Shown: piece by piece, positions 6,338 to 13,958 of the stretch | How the letters are laid out: every line of letters begins with the position of its first letter | Position numbering within the stretch: position 1 is the stretch's first letter | Assembly (NCBI GenBank): GCA_020853795.1 | Contig: JADYYF010000048.1 | Coordinates: 1 to 54,101 of the forward strand | DNA from: Candidatus Zixiibacteriota bacterium | Lineage (GTDB): Bacteria > Zixibacteria > MSB-5A5 > CAIYYT01 | Reading direction: 5' to 3' | Length of the DNA: 54,101 nt | Made by a program: the position numbers and the translations under genes | Notes under the pieces: model-generated | Told to the model about the DNA's origin: nothing | The model's database searches: none | Seen by the model: only the letters and a program-made list of their open reading frames with translations

Positions 6338-7306
6338 TTATTCGTAATCAGACTCGAGGTAGTCCATCGTCTTCTGCTGGCGCTGGATGCGCTCGGAGAG
6401 CCGTTTTGACAGCGCCTCCGCCGCGTTCTCGCCGTACACCTTGAGCATGTGATTCATCGCGATGACTTCGGAAATCACCGTGATGTTCTTCCCCGGCGAG
6501 ATCGGGATCGTCACAACCGGGATTTCGACGCCGAGGACCGTGGTGTAGCGCTCCTCCAGGCCGAGACGCTCATAGGCGCTACCGCCCTCCCAGTAGGTGA
6601 GGCGCACTTCAACTTCGACGCGCTTCTGCAAGCGGATCGCGCGAATGCCAAAAAGCTTCTCGATATCGATGACGCCGATGCCGCGCACTTCCATGTGGTG
6701 CCCCAGCAGCTCGTTGCTCTGACCGATGATCGTAGTCTGCGTTTTGCGGGTAATCTTGACCATGTCGTCAGCGACCAGACGGTGCCCGCGTTCAACCAGA
6801 TCGAGGGCGCACTCCGACTTGCCGATCCCGGACTTGCCGGTGTAGAGCAGACCGACGCCGTAGACGTCCACCAGCGTTCCGTGTTTGGTGATCGACGGCG
6901 CAAAGACGTTGTCGAGGATCAGCCCCAAGCGACCAATGAAGTCGGTGGTAGTCAAACGCGTGGAACAGAGCGGAATCTTGGCGGCGTCGGCGACCTCGAG
7001 CATTTCCTTCGGCGGCGCGATACCCTTGGTGACCACCATCATCGGGATCGGGAAAGCCACCAGCCGGCTGATCGACTCACGACATTGTGGGCCGGTGAGG
7101 GAGAACAAGTATGCCAGCTCGGTCTCGCCGAACACCTGAACGCGCTTGAAGGCGTAGCGGTCGGTGTAGCCGGTCAGCGCCAGACCGGGCCGGAAGATTT
7201 CATTGGTTTGGATCGGCCGCGCGACGCCGTCGGCGCCCGCCAAGAGTGTTAGATCAAGGATCTCCTTGCGATCCTTGATGAGGGCATCAACAGTTAAAGC
7301 GGACAT
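6338..7306 (-). CDS. hprK: HPr kinase/phosphorylase
   Basis: The 322-residue length is right for HprK. The N-terminal domain (1-130) is followed by the kinase core with H142, a P-loop GKSGIGKS at 157-164, the acidic DD at about 180-181 and the family signature LLGHHMEVRGIGVIDI at 200-215. HprK phosphorylates HPr (or its paralogue) on serine and reverses the reaction with phosphate. In Gram-negative bacteria it is usually part of an incomplete PTS linked to regulation rather than sugar uptake. It is the last gene of the lptB-rpoN-glpX-hpf-hprK series, a grouping seen in many Gram-negatives (without glpX). A hairpin separates it from hpf, so its expression may be partly uncoupled. GAGG lies just before the ATG. 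Confidence 0.95.
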   Translation of the reverse strand: MSALTVDALIKDRKEILDLTLLAGADGVARPIQTNEIFRPGLALTGYTDRYAFKRVQVFGETELAYLFSLTGPQCRESISRLVAFPIPMMVVTKGIAPPKEMLEVADAAKIPLCSTRLTTTDFIGRLGLILDNVFAPSITKHGTLVDVYGVGLLYTGKSGIGKSECALDLVERGHRLVADDMVKITRKTQTTIIGQSNELLGHHMEVRGIGVIDIEKLFGIRAIRLQKRVEVEVRLTYWEGGSAYERLGLEERYTTVLGVEIPVVTIPISPGKNITVISEVIAMNHMLKVYGENAAEALSKRLSERIQRQQKTMDYLESDYE

Positions 7307-7323
7307 AGCCTCTAAGTCCTTGA

Positions 7324-7359
7324 GAAAAACAAACCGCGGTCGACTTCAGCCGGCCGCGG
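7324..7359 (-). terminator. Terminator or attenuator between hpf and hprK
   Basis: On the minus strand CCGCGG (7354-7359) pairs with CCGCGG (7334-7339), followed by TTTGTTTTT. It would end or reduce transcription from hpf into hprK. Confidence 0.6.
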
Positions 7360-7391
7360 GTAATCTAACGGGTTGAGGCGCTCATGCAAGC

Positions 7392-7748
7392 CTAATAGTC
7401 AACCTCGTCAACTTTGGTCGTCAACTTGACCTTGGCTTTGCGCTCGGACAAGCCCTTCTGGTCGCGTTCTTTCATTTTGCCCTTGTGCTTTTTCAACTGC
7501 GCGGCCATCTTGTCGGTCACCATCTCAATGGTCGCAAACATATCTTCAGTCGAGGCCTTCGACACCAGCTTGGATTTCGACACCGTCATCGTCAATTCGC
7601 CTTCGCACCGAAATCCGTCCTGAGACAGGACGAGACTGGCCGAGACGATGTTGTCAAAGAACTTGTTGAGCTTCTCAATCTCTGAGATCGCCCGATCCTT
7701 GGTCCTTTCCTCCACCTCGTAACGCCGTCCGGTGACTTTGATCTTCAT
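7392..7748 (-). CDS. hpf: Ribosome hibernation promoting factor (short form)
   Basis: This 118-residue protein has the RaiA/HPF fold: MKIKVTGRRYEVEERTKD at the N-terminus, EKLNKFFDN, the strand LVLSQDGFRCEGELTMTVSK, and the helix EDMFATIEMVTDKMAAQLKKHKGKMK. HPF binds the 30S decoding region and promotes 70S or 100S inactive ribosomes in starvation. The length is that of the short form; the C-terminal dimerisation domain of long HPF is missing and only a charged tail is present. GGAGAGGAG precedes the ATG, one of the best ribosome sites in this cluster. It sits between glpX and hprK, downstream of rpoN, as in many Gram-negative genomes. Confidence 0.93.
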   Translation of the reverse strand: MKIKVTGRRYEVEERTKDRAISEIEKLNKFFDNIVSASLVLSQDGFRCEGELTMTVSKSKLVSKASTEDMFATIEMVTDKMAAQLKKHKGKMKERDQKGLSERKAKVKLTTKVDEVDY

Positions 7749-7796
7749 AACGGCTCCTCTCCTTCCAGAAAAAGGAATTTCGCCCAGCGGTGGTCT

Positions 7797-8750
7797 TTAC
7801 TCGGGACCGCCGTGGTAATGATGGTGTGTCTTGATAAAGCGAACCGTGCGCGTCTTCAAACGCATGACCACTGAATGCGTGCTCGCGCCGTTGCGGCTGA
7901 AACGCACGCCGTCCAGCAGTTCGCCATCGGTCACGCCGGTTGCTGAAAACATCAATTCTTCGCCGGTGGCCAGCTCTTCAGCACGATAGATGCGGTCCGG
8001 GTCTTGGACACCCATTCGCACTGCGCGCTGGCGCTCCTCCGGATTTCGAAACTTCAGTCTGCCTTGTATTGCCCCGCCCAGACAGCGTAGAGCCGCTGCG
8101 GCCAATACGCCTTCGGGCGCACCGCCGATTCCCACCAATACGTCCACGCCAGTGTCGGGCATGGACGTGGCAATGGCGGCGGAAACATCTCCATCCGGTA
8201 TAAGCCTGATCCGGGCCCCAAGTTTCCGAATTCGTCGAACTAAATCGTCGTGGCGCGGTCGTTCCAGAATTGCCACGGTCAATTCTTCGAGCTTCAATTG
8301 CAGCGCTTCATGAATCTGTCCCAAATTCGTCTCGATCGACTTGGACAGGTCGATCGCCTCACGAGCCTGATGGCCGACCGCGAGCTTTTCCATGTAAGTG
8401 TCGGGCGCATGCAGGAAGGAGCCTTTCGGGCCGAGTGCAACCACCGACATGGCATTGGGGCGTCCGAACGCGACCGAATTTGTGCATTCGAGCGGATCAA
8501 GCGCCAAATCGACTGCCGGACCGGTGCCGCGACCCACCTGCTCGCCGATGAAGAGCATCGGGGCCTCGTCACGCTCCCCCTCACCGATCACTACCCTGCC
8601 GGCGAAGTCCAACTCATTGAAGCGCTCGCGCATCGACTCGACGGCAGCGTGATCGGCAGCGTCGGTGTCGCCACGTCCCATCCAATGCGCACAGGAAAGT
8701 GCTGCGGCTTCCGTTACGCGCACCATCTCCAATGCCATATTCCTGTCCAT
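7797..8750 (-). CDS. glpX: Class II fructose-1,6-bisphosphatase (GlpX)
   Basis: The 317-residue protein aligns with GlpX from its first residues: MALEMVRVTEAAALSCAHWMGRGD, then RVVIGEGERDEAPMLFIGEQVG with metal-binding acidic residues, the LDPLECTN loop, RLIPDGDVSAAIA and GIGGAPEGVLAAAALRCLGG. The enzyme removes the 1-phosphate of fructose-1,6-bisphosphate in gluconeogenesis. One oddity is that the usual metal/phosphate loop D-P-(L/I)-(E/D)-G-T has cysteine in place of glycine here (codon TGC). No ribosome site is seen before the ATG. Placement between rpoN and hpf is not the usual arrangement and may couple gluconeogenesis to the starvation/sigma-54 cluster (inference). Confidence 0.93.
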   Translation of the reverse strand: MDRNMALEMVRVTEAAALSCAHWMGRGDTDAADHAAVESMRERFNELDFAGRVVIGEGERDEAPMLFIGEQVGRGTGPAVDLALDPLECTNSVAFGRPNAMSVVALGPKGSFLHAPDTYMEKLAVGHQAREAIDLSKSIETNLGQIHEALQLKLEELTVAILERPRHDDLVRRIRKLGARIRLIPDGDVSAAIATSMPDTGVDVLVGIGGAPEGVLAAAALRCLGGAIQGRLKFRNPEERQRAVRMGVQDPDRIYRAEELATGEELMFSATGVTDGELLDGVRFSRNGASTHSVVMRLKTRTVRFIKTHHHYHGGPE

Positions 8751-8909
8751 GAATCAATCGTGATGATAGCAAGATGTTAAACGCTTCGAAAGTGCAGAAA
8801 ATTTATCAGGAAAGTAATGCCGAGTTCTCACATTGATCCCACTGCCACCGTGATCTGCCTGAGTTAGTCTACGAGAATCGCCCCGGTGTGCTGTCCTGAC
8901 CTGCAGAGA

Positions 8910-10298
8910 TTAGACAGCGCGGCGGCGGAATCGCGCCGGCAGAATCTTCATCTCTTCGCGATACTTGGTCACCGTCCGGCGGGCGATTCGGATATCACGT
9001 TGATTGAGGATTTCGAAGATCTCCTGATCCGAGAGCGGTTTACCTGGATCTTCCTTGGCAATGATCTCCTCAATCTGCTGCTTCACAGTCCGTTTGGCGA
9101 CTTCTTCGCCGTCCTGCGTTTTGACGCCGGAGTTGAAGAAGAACTTGATTTCGAAGACGCCGTGGGGCGTCTGGACATATTTGTCGGACGACACGCGCGA
9201 GATCGTGGCCACATTCATGTTGACGATGTTGGCGATGTCTTCCATCGTCAGTGGCTTAAGGTGTTCGATCCCATTTTCGAAGAAATCGAGCTGTTCCTGC
9301 ACGATTGCGGTCATGACGCGGATCATCGTGTTGCGCCGCTGATTGATCGCGTTGAGCAGCCAGCGCGCTTGCTCCAGCTTCTCGCGCACGTATTTCTTGG
9401 TCTCCTGCGGCGTGTTATTGCCCCGCTTGAGCAACTCGCGATAGCCGGCGTTCACTCGCAATTGTGGCACATTGCGGTCGTTGTGCGAGATCACCCACTC
9501 TTCGCCAATCTTCTCCACGATCAGATCGGGGATTACCGCCGCCGCCGCGCGTGCGAAACGGCCGTAGGCGGGACGGGGCGACAGGCTCTTGATGACTTCC
9601 ATCGCCTCCTGCACCCGCTCGAGCGACACGCCCATCGACTTGGCCAGTTGCTGAAAGCTCTTCTTATCGAGCGTTTCAAGGTGTTCTTCAACGATTCGGT
9701 AAACCAGATTGTTGTCGCAGTGACGGTCGCGCAACTGCAGCAGCAATGACTCCTTGAGGTCACGCGCGCCAACGCCGGAAGGATCGAAGCGATGTATCTT
9801 GACCAGAATTCGCTCGACACGCTCCGGATCGATCTTCAGTGTTTCCGCGATCTCTTCAATTGTAGTCGTCAAGTATCCTGATTCGTCAATATTGCCAATG
9901 ATGATCTCGCCGATTTCGAAGTCTTCGGTGGGGAGCTTGAGAAAGGCCAGCTGCTCGAGTAAGTGCTCATACAGCGACTGTTCGCCGGCAACGTTAAACT
10001 CCGGCATCTCTTCGTTGTCTCCGCCTTTGAATTCTCGGGCGTTGTAGTCTTCGTTGTCGCGGAGATAATCTTCCCAATCGATCTTTTCCTCTTCCCGTGA
10101 GTCGTCTTTCTTGTCGGCCAGGATGTCTAATTCCTGTTCCTGTTCCTGGCTCTCAACTTCCTCAAGAAGCGGATTTACGGCAAGTTCATGCCGCAGAAGC
10201 TGTTCCAGCTTCAAGATCGGCATCTGCAGCATCTTCAGAGACTGAATCAGTTGTGGGGCGAGCTTCTGCTGGAGACGTTGAGTTAATTCAAGGCGCAT
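8910..10298 (-). CDS. rpoN: RNA polymerase sigma-54 factor
   Basis: The 462-residue protein has all three regions of sigma-54. Region I, rich in Gln and Leu (RLQQKLAPQLIQSLKMLQ), contacts activators. Region II is strongly acidic (about 48-100). Region III holds the core-binding part, a helix-turn-helix around TMEDIANIVNMNVATISR, and the RpoN box ARRTVTKYRE near residues 441-450, which reads the -24 element. It directs transcription of genes that need enhancer-binding AAA+ activators; none of these activators is seen in the window. lptB lies 72 bp upstream, a very common neighbour. No ribosome site is visible before the ATG. Confidence 0.96.
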   Translation of the reverse strand: MRLELTQRLQQKLAPQLIQSLKMLQMPILKLEQLLRHELAVNPLLEEVESQEQEQELDILADKKDDSREEEKIDWEDYLRDNEDYNAREFKGGDNEEMPEFNVAGEQSLYEHLLEQLAFLKLPTEDFEIGEIIIGNIDESGYLTTTIEEIAETLKIDPERVERILVKIHRFDPSGVGARDLKESLLLQLRDRHCDNNLVYRIVEEHLETLDKKSFQQLAKSMGVSLERVQEAMEVIKSLSPRPAYGRFARAAAAVIPDLIVEKIGEEWVISHNDRNVPQLRVNAGYRELLKRGNNTPQETKKYVREKLEQARWLLNAINQRRNTMIRVMTAIVQEQLDFFENGIEHLKPLTMEDIANIVNMNVATISRVSSDKYVQTPHGVFEIKFFFNSGVKTQDGEEVAKRTVKQQIEEIIAKEDPGKPLSDQEIFEILNQRDIRIARRTVTKYREEMKILPARFRRRAV

Positions 10299-10370
10299 AT
10301 TATCTTATTGTCTGGTAATGCCTTAACTGATCCTGACGACTTTCTATTCTATTATCGGTCATTTATACGG

Positions 10371-11096
10371 TCAGTTTAACCGGAACTTCTCGCCGAGGTA
10401 GATCTTTCGGGCCTCCGGGTCGGAAGCCAGGAATTCAGCAGTCCCGGATTTCAGGATCCGACCGTCACACATAATATAGGCTCGATCAATGGTCTGTAAC
10501 GTCTCTCGAACGTTGTGATCAGTAATGAGGATCCCAAGGCCTTTGGACCTCAGTGCATTGATTATACGCTGAATGTCTTCGACCGCAATAGGGTCGATCC
10601 CGGCAAATGGTTCATCCAAGAGAAGAAATTTCGGTTGCAAAACGAGCGCTCGGGCAATCTCGACACGGCGTCGTTCCCCCCCAGAGAGTTGATAGCCACG
10701 TGACTTTGCGAGCCTCATCACGTCAAGCTCTTCCAGAATCTGTCTTACCCGATCAATTCGCTCTGCTTTCTTCATGCCCAGGGTCTCGGCAACTGCCATA
10801 ACATTTTGCCAGACAGTCAGTTTACGGAAGATGGATGGTTCCTGAGGCAAGTAGCCAATACCCAGCCGGGCACGTCTGTACATCGGCATACCCGAGATTG
10901 TCTTCTCATCCAGCAGCACCCTCCCTGCCAGTGGGCGGATGAATCCGATCACCATGTAGAACGTCGTCGTCTTGCCTGCTCCGTTCGGGCCGAGCAGCCC
11001 GACGACTTCGCCCTGATTGACCTCGATCGACACGGCATCAACTACGCGCCGTTTACGATAGGTCTTAACAAGCTCGGTGCAATGCAACTTTGCCAT
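10371..11096 (-). CDS. lptB: LPS export ABC transporter ATPase LptB
   Basis: The 241-residue ATPase has Walker A GPNGAGKT (36-43), Q-loop in [18 protein letters not shown], signature LSGGERRR (137-144), Walker B LLLDEP and the H-loop ITDHNVRET. The [13 protein letters not shown] stretch and the rpoN neighbour are diagnostic for LptB, which powers LptBFG extraction of lipopolysaccharide from the inner membrane. It indicates a diderm organism with LPS. Partner genes lptA, lptC, lptF and lptG are not in the window. The ATG at 11096 has no ribosome site, but a TATACT box ends 5 bases upstream (11102-11107), so a leaderless start is possible; its -35 is weak. A longer reading from 11162 runs through that box and was rejected. 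Confidence 0.93.
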   Translation of the reverse strand: MAKLHCTELVKTYRKRRVVDAVSIEVNQGEVVGLLGPNGAGKTTTFYMVIGFIRPLAGRVLLDEKTISGMPMYRRARLGIGYLPQEPSIFRKLTVWQNVMAVAETLGMKKAERIDRVRQILEELDVMRLAKSRGYQLSGGERRRVEIARALVLQPKFLLLDEPFAGIDPIAVEDIQRIINALRSKGLGILITDHNVRETLQTIDRAYIMCDGRILKSGTAEFLASDPEARKIYLGEKFRLN

Positions 11097-11153
11097 CACA
11101 GAGTATACTAACGAGTTGATAAATCGGAGGCCAATGAATTTGCGTCCGCTGCC

Positions 11154-11193
11154 CCAAAACAAGACGAGCGGCAGAAAAGATCTACCGCTCGTC
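11154..11193 (-). terminator. Terminator of the TPR-thioredoxin gene
   Basis: On the minus strand GACGAGCGG (complement of 11185-11193) pairs with CCGCTCGTC (complement of 11163-11171), and TTGTTTTGGGG follows. It lies 25 bases after the stop of the 11218-12744 gene and separates it from lptB. Confidence 0.85.
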
Positions 11194-11217
11194 GAAAGGT
11201 CGATTAAGAACTGGAAG

Positions 11218-12744
11218 CTAGGTGGTCGCCTGCTTCTTGGCGAGCTCCTCGGTCTGCCAGATCAGTACCTGATCGGCAGCCGGATCATAGCCGACGTGCT
11301 TATAGCGGATCACACCATCCTTGTCGATCACGACCAGCGTTGGAATTCCTGATACCTCGTAATTGGCGGCGACCTGATTGTTGCCGAAAAGGACATTGAA
11401 GGTGTAGCCGAAGTCAGCCAGGTAAGGCCGAACCTTAGATGTGTCGTCTTCCCAGACGTTCATGGAGACGAATTCCACGTCGGCCGGCTTACGTTCGACA
11501 AACTCTTGCAGCAGCGGCATTGTCATGCGGCAGGGGCCGCACCAGGTCGCCCAGAAGTCGACAACGACGACCTTCCCGCGCAGGCTGGCGAGTGAAACGA
11601 CTTTGCCCTCGAGATTCGTGAACTCCCAAGCGGGAGCCGGAACGTTCATCTGATCGTTGACGGCCAAGGTGCGGATGGAGTCGGCGTTGGCAAGCACGCC
11701 GGCGAGACGAGCCTGGCGCTGGTTATCGGATGCGACCTTGAGTCGTCCTATCAACTCCGGAAAACCGGGCAGTTGCCGCACCGAAGCAAGCGCCTCATTA
11801 CGTTCGAGGCGGCGATAGTCGCCATAGCCCTGATCGGCGGCGGAGTTCAGATAGAGCAGCGCGGAGTCCGGTTGGTTGTTAAGGGCATAGATCTTCGCCA
11901 AATCCACCAGCGCATCAGCCGGTCTTCTGGTCATGGCGACAATGGCATGCTGATACTTGAGGGCTTCGGGATAGCGGGCAGAGGTGCGATAGAGGTCGAC
12001 CAAATCGCGGCGAACGCGTTCCTCCTTGTCGTGGCTCTGCGCAAATGTCACGAGGGCCGATTCGGCGCCCTGGACGTCGTTCATCGCCTTCAGAATTTCC
12101 GCCTGGGCGGATACCGGCCGATAATCATCGGGTAGTGTGACGCCGTAGGCCTTGGCATACTTGAGCGCCTCCGCATAATTCTTGCGATTCATGTAGAGCT
12201 GCGCCAACTGCGCAAATCCGGAGGGATACGAGTTGTCGATCTCCAGTGCCTGCTGATAGTGCTCGATCGCTTTGGCCGTGTCGGGCGGATTGCTGTTGAG
12301 ATAGGACGAAGCCAGGCCGAAGTGTCCCCAGTAATACTTGGGATCAAGGTCGACCGCTTTTTGGAAGTAGGTGATCGTCTCCATGCCGCCAAGACAGCGG
12401 CCATAAAGATAGGCAGCCATGGCGGACGTCGGGTTCGTATCGTACAGGTTCTTGTAGTACGCCAGTTTCTCTGGCGTCTTCTCGTAGCCGTCAAAAGCGC
12501 TCTGGTAGTCGCGATGCAACAAAGTGGAATTGGGATACTTAGTTAGGAAGTGCTCAAAGACCGCCTGAAAATCCTCGAAGGTGATGTTTCCCTGTTTGGC
12601 GACAGCAAGGGCTTCAAGCGAGTCATTTACGGCCTTTACCTCAGCCGGCTCCTGGTACACGGCTGCAGTCGGATCCCCCGGTACTTTGGAACAGGCGCCC
12701 AGCATCAATGCGGCGAGTAGTAGGGAAGCAAAGGCAATTCTCAT
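11218..12744 (-). CDS. TPR lipoprotein with C-terminal TlpA-like thioredoxin domain
   Basis: This 508-residue protein starts with a lipoprotein signal ([13 protein letters not shown], lipobox LGAC at about residue 18). Residues about 50-350 are helical tetratricopeptide-like repeats (for example [21 protein letters not shown] and [19 protein letters not shown]). Residues about 365-508 form a TlpA/ResA-type thioredoxin with WATWCGPC near 396-403 and the cis-proline loop [14 protein letters not shown]. Such domains reduce disulfides or redox-active substrates in the periplasm. The ATG at 12744 has GGAGG just upstream; a longer reading from 12852 has no ribosome site and would hide the lipobox. 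It follows the PorV-like gene but has its own terminators on both sides. Confidence 0.88.
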   Translation of the reverse strand: MRIAFASLLLAALMLGACSKVPGDPTAAVYQEPAEVKAVNDSLEALAVAKQGNITFEDFQAVFEHFLTKYPNSTLLHRDYQSAFDGYEKTPEKLAYYKNLYDTNPTSAMAAYLYGRCLGGMETITYFQKAVDLDPKYYWGHFGLASSYLNSNPPDTAKAIEHYQQALEIDNSYPSGFAQLAQLYMNRKNYAEALKYAKAYGVTLPDDYRPVSAQAEILKAMNDVQGAESALVTFAQSHDKEERVRRDLVDLYRTSARYPEALKYQHAIVAMTRRPADALVDLAKIYALNNQPDSALLYLNSAADQGYGDYRRLERNEALASVRQLPGFPELIGRLKVASDNQRQARLAGVLANADSIRTLAVNDQMNVPAPAWEFTNLEGKVVSLASLRGKVVVVDFWATWCGPCRMTMPLLQEFVERKPADVEFVSMNVWEDDTSKVRPYLADFGYTFNVLFGNNQVAANYEVSGIPTLVVIDKDGVIRYKHVGYDPAADQVLIWQTEELAKKQATT

Positions 12745-12870
12745 CAGTCCTCCGATATAGTTAGGTGAACTCATCTCAGTAGATGCAATGTATATGAAAT
12801 GCAACGCCGGGGAACGACAAAAGTTTCGAGCCGGCACCGATTCTTGGGGCAATACGACTCTGTTGTGGAA

Positions 12871-12904
12871 GGAAAACGAAACGGGCGCATCGTGGGATGC
12901 GCCC
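12871..12904 (-). terminator. Terminator of the TonB receptor / PorV-like operon
   Basis: GATGCGCCC and GGGCGCATC (12896-12904 and 12883-12891) form a perfect 9-bp stem with a 4-base loop. On the minus strand GTTTCGTTTTCC follows. It lies 26 bases after the PorV-like stop. Confidence 0.9.
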
Positions 12905-12929
12905 GGAAATGCTCAAGAATCGTGAGGAT

Positions 12930-13937
12930 TTAGAAACGCAAGCCCAGCGAGAATCGGTGCACTGATTCCAGGCGGCCGAAATCGGCGAAAGCATAGTTCA
13001 CTGCCAAATTGGTCGATTCCCAGACTTTAAGATCGCAGCCACCGCCAAAGGTGAGGCCTTCTTCTTCATAGTTCACCTTCCAGCCGCCGCGCAGGAAGAA
13101 CATTTCATGAAAGGCCACCTCCGTTCCGACCGATCCTTGTTGACGGTTGTCGGACGGATCGCGCGCTTCCACGGCGAACGTCACGCGTGTATTCGGCGAG
13201 TATTGCAGATCGTAGGCAGCGCCGATGCGGAAGATCAGCGGCAGGTCGTAGGAATCAACATCCAGCACGCCCTTGGCATCGGCATAACTGTCATTGCCTT
13301 CCTGGGGATTGTAATTGAAGTTCAGTTCCGACCCCGACATCTTCATTTCCGGTCCGAGATTCGAAATGTTCATGCCGATGCGCAAATTACGATAGCCGGG
13401 GTAGAGCAAGGTCCCAAAGTCGAAGGCGACGCCGGAGGCGCGCTCCTCGGAAACGCGTTCGGTGATGTACTTGGTGGAGAGGCCGAACGAGAAGAATTCA
13501 GTCCACTGACGCGCATAACCGAGCGTGATCGCATAGCTCGAAGCCGAGAACATCCGGCCGGTACCGTCGGGTTGATCGACGGTGGTGATCTCCATGTCGC
13601 CGGAGGTCAGGGCAGTGACGGACACGCCCACGCTCCCGAACGCGAGCGGTTTGGCCAACGAGACATAATTGAGATTCACGCCGGCGACATAATTGATGTT
13701 GGAGAATTCGAGATACGAATGACTCAGCGCGCCCAGCCCCGCCGGATTCCAGTAGAGAGCGTAGCCGTCGCAAGCCATCGCGACGGAGGCTTCTGCCATG
13801 CCCGTGTAGCGCGCGCCCATGCCGATTTTCAAAAACTGCGCGCCGGCCGTGCCGACCTTCGAGAAGTCCTCGGCGTGCAGCGTGGCCGCGGCCGTCAGCA
13901 TTGAGAGCAGCAGCGCGGTTGTGATAGTTTGACGCAT
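12930..13937 (-). CDS. PorV/PorQ-family outer-membrane protein
   Basis: This 335-residue protein has a signal peptide (MRQTITTALLLSMLTAAATLHA) followed by the PorV/PorQ (UPF0164) pattern: GTAGAQFLKIGMGARYTGMAEAS, then YALYWNPAGLGAL and an alternating beta-strand architecture ending in FSLGLRF, an aromatic terminus typical of outer-membrane barrels. PorV-like proteins of FadL-type fold act with type IX secretion systems in Bacteroidetes; in wider FCB phyla they are common and less understood. Here it follows, by 21 bp, a secreted protein with a sorting-type C-terminal domain, which fits an outer-membrane shuttle role (inference). GAGGAG precedes the ATG. Confidence 0.85.
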   Translation of the reverse strand: MRQTITTALLLSMLTAAATLHAEDFSKVGTAGAQFLKIGMGARYTGMAEASVAMACDGYALYWNPAGLGALSHSYLEFSNINYVAGVNLNYVSLAKPLAFGSVGVSVTALTSGDMEITTVDQPDGTGRMFSASSYAITLGYARQWTEFFSFGLSTKYITERVSEERASGVAFDFGTLLYPGYRNLRIGMNISNLGPEMKMSGSELNFNYNPQEGNDSYADAKGVLDVDSYDLPLIFRIGAAYDLQYSPNTRVTFAVEARDPSDNRQQGSVGTEVAFHEMFFLRGGWKVNYEEEGLTFGGGCDLKVWESTNLAVNYAFADFGRLESVHRFSLGLRF

Positions 13938-13958
13938 TGTGATCTCCTCTGCCGATGC

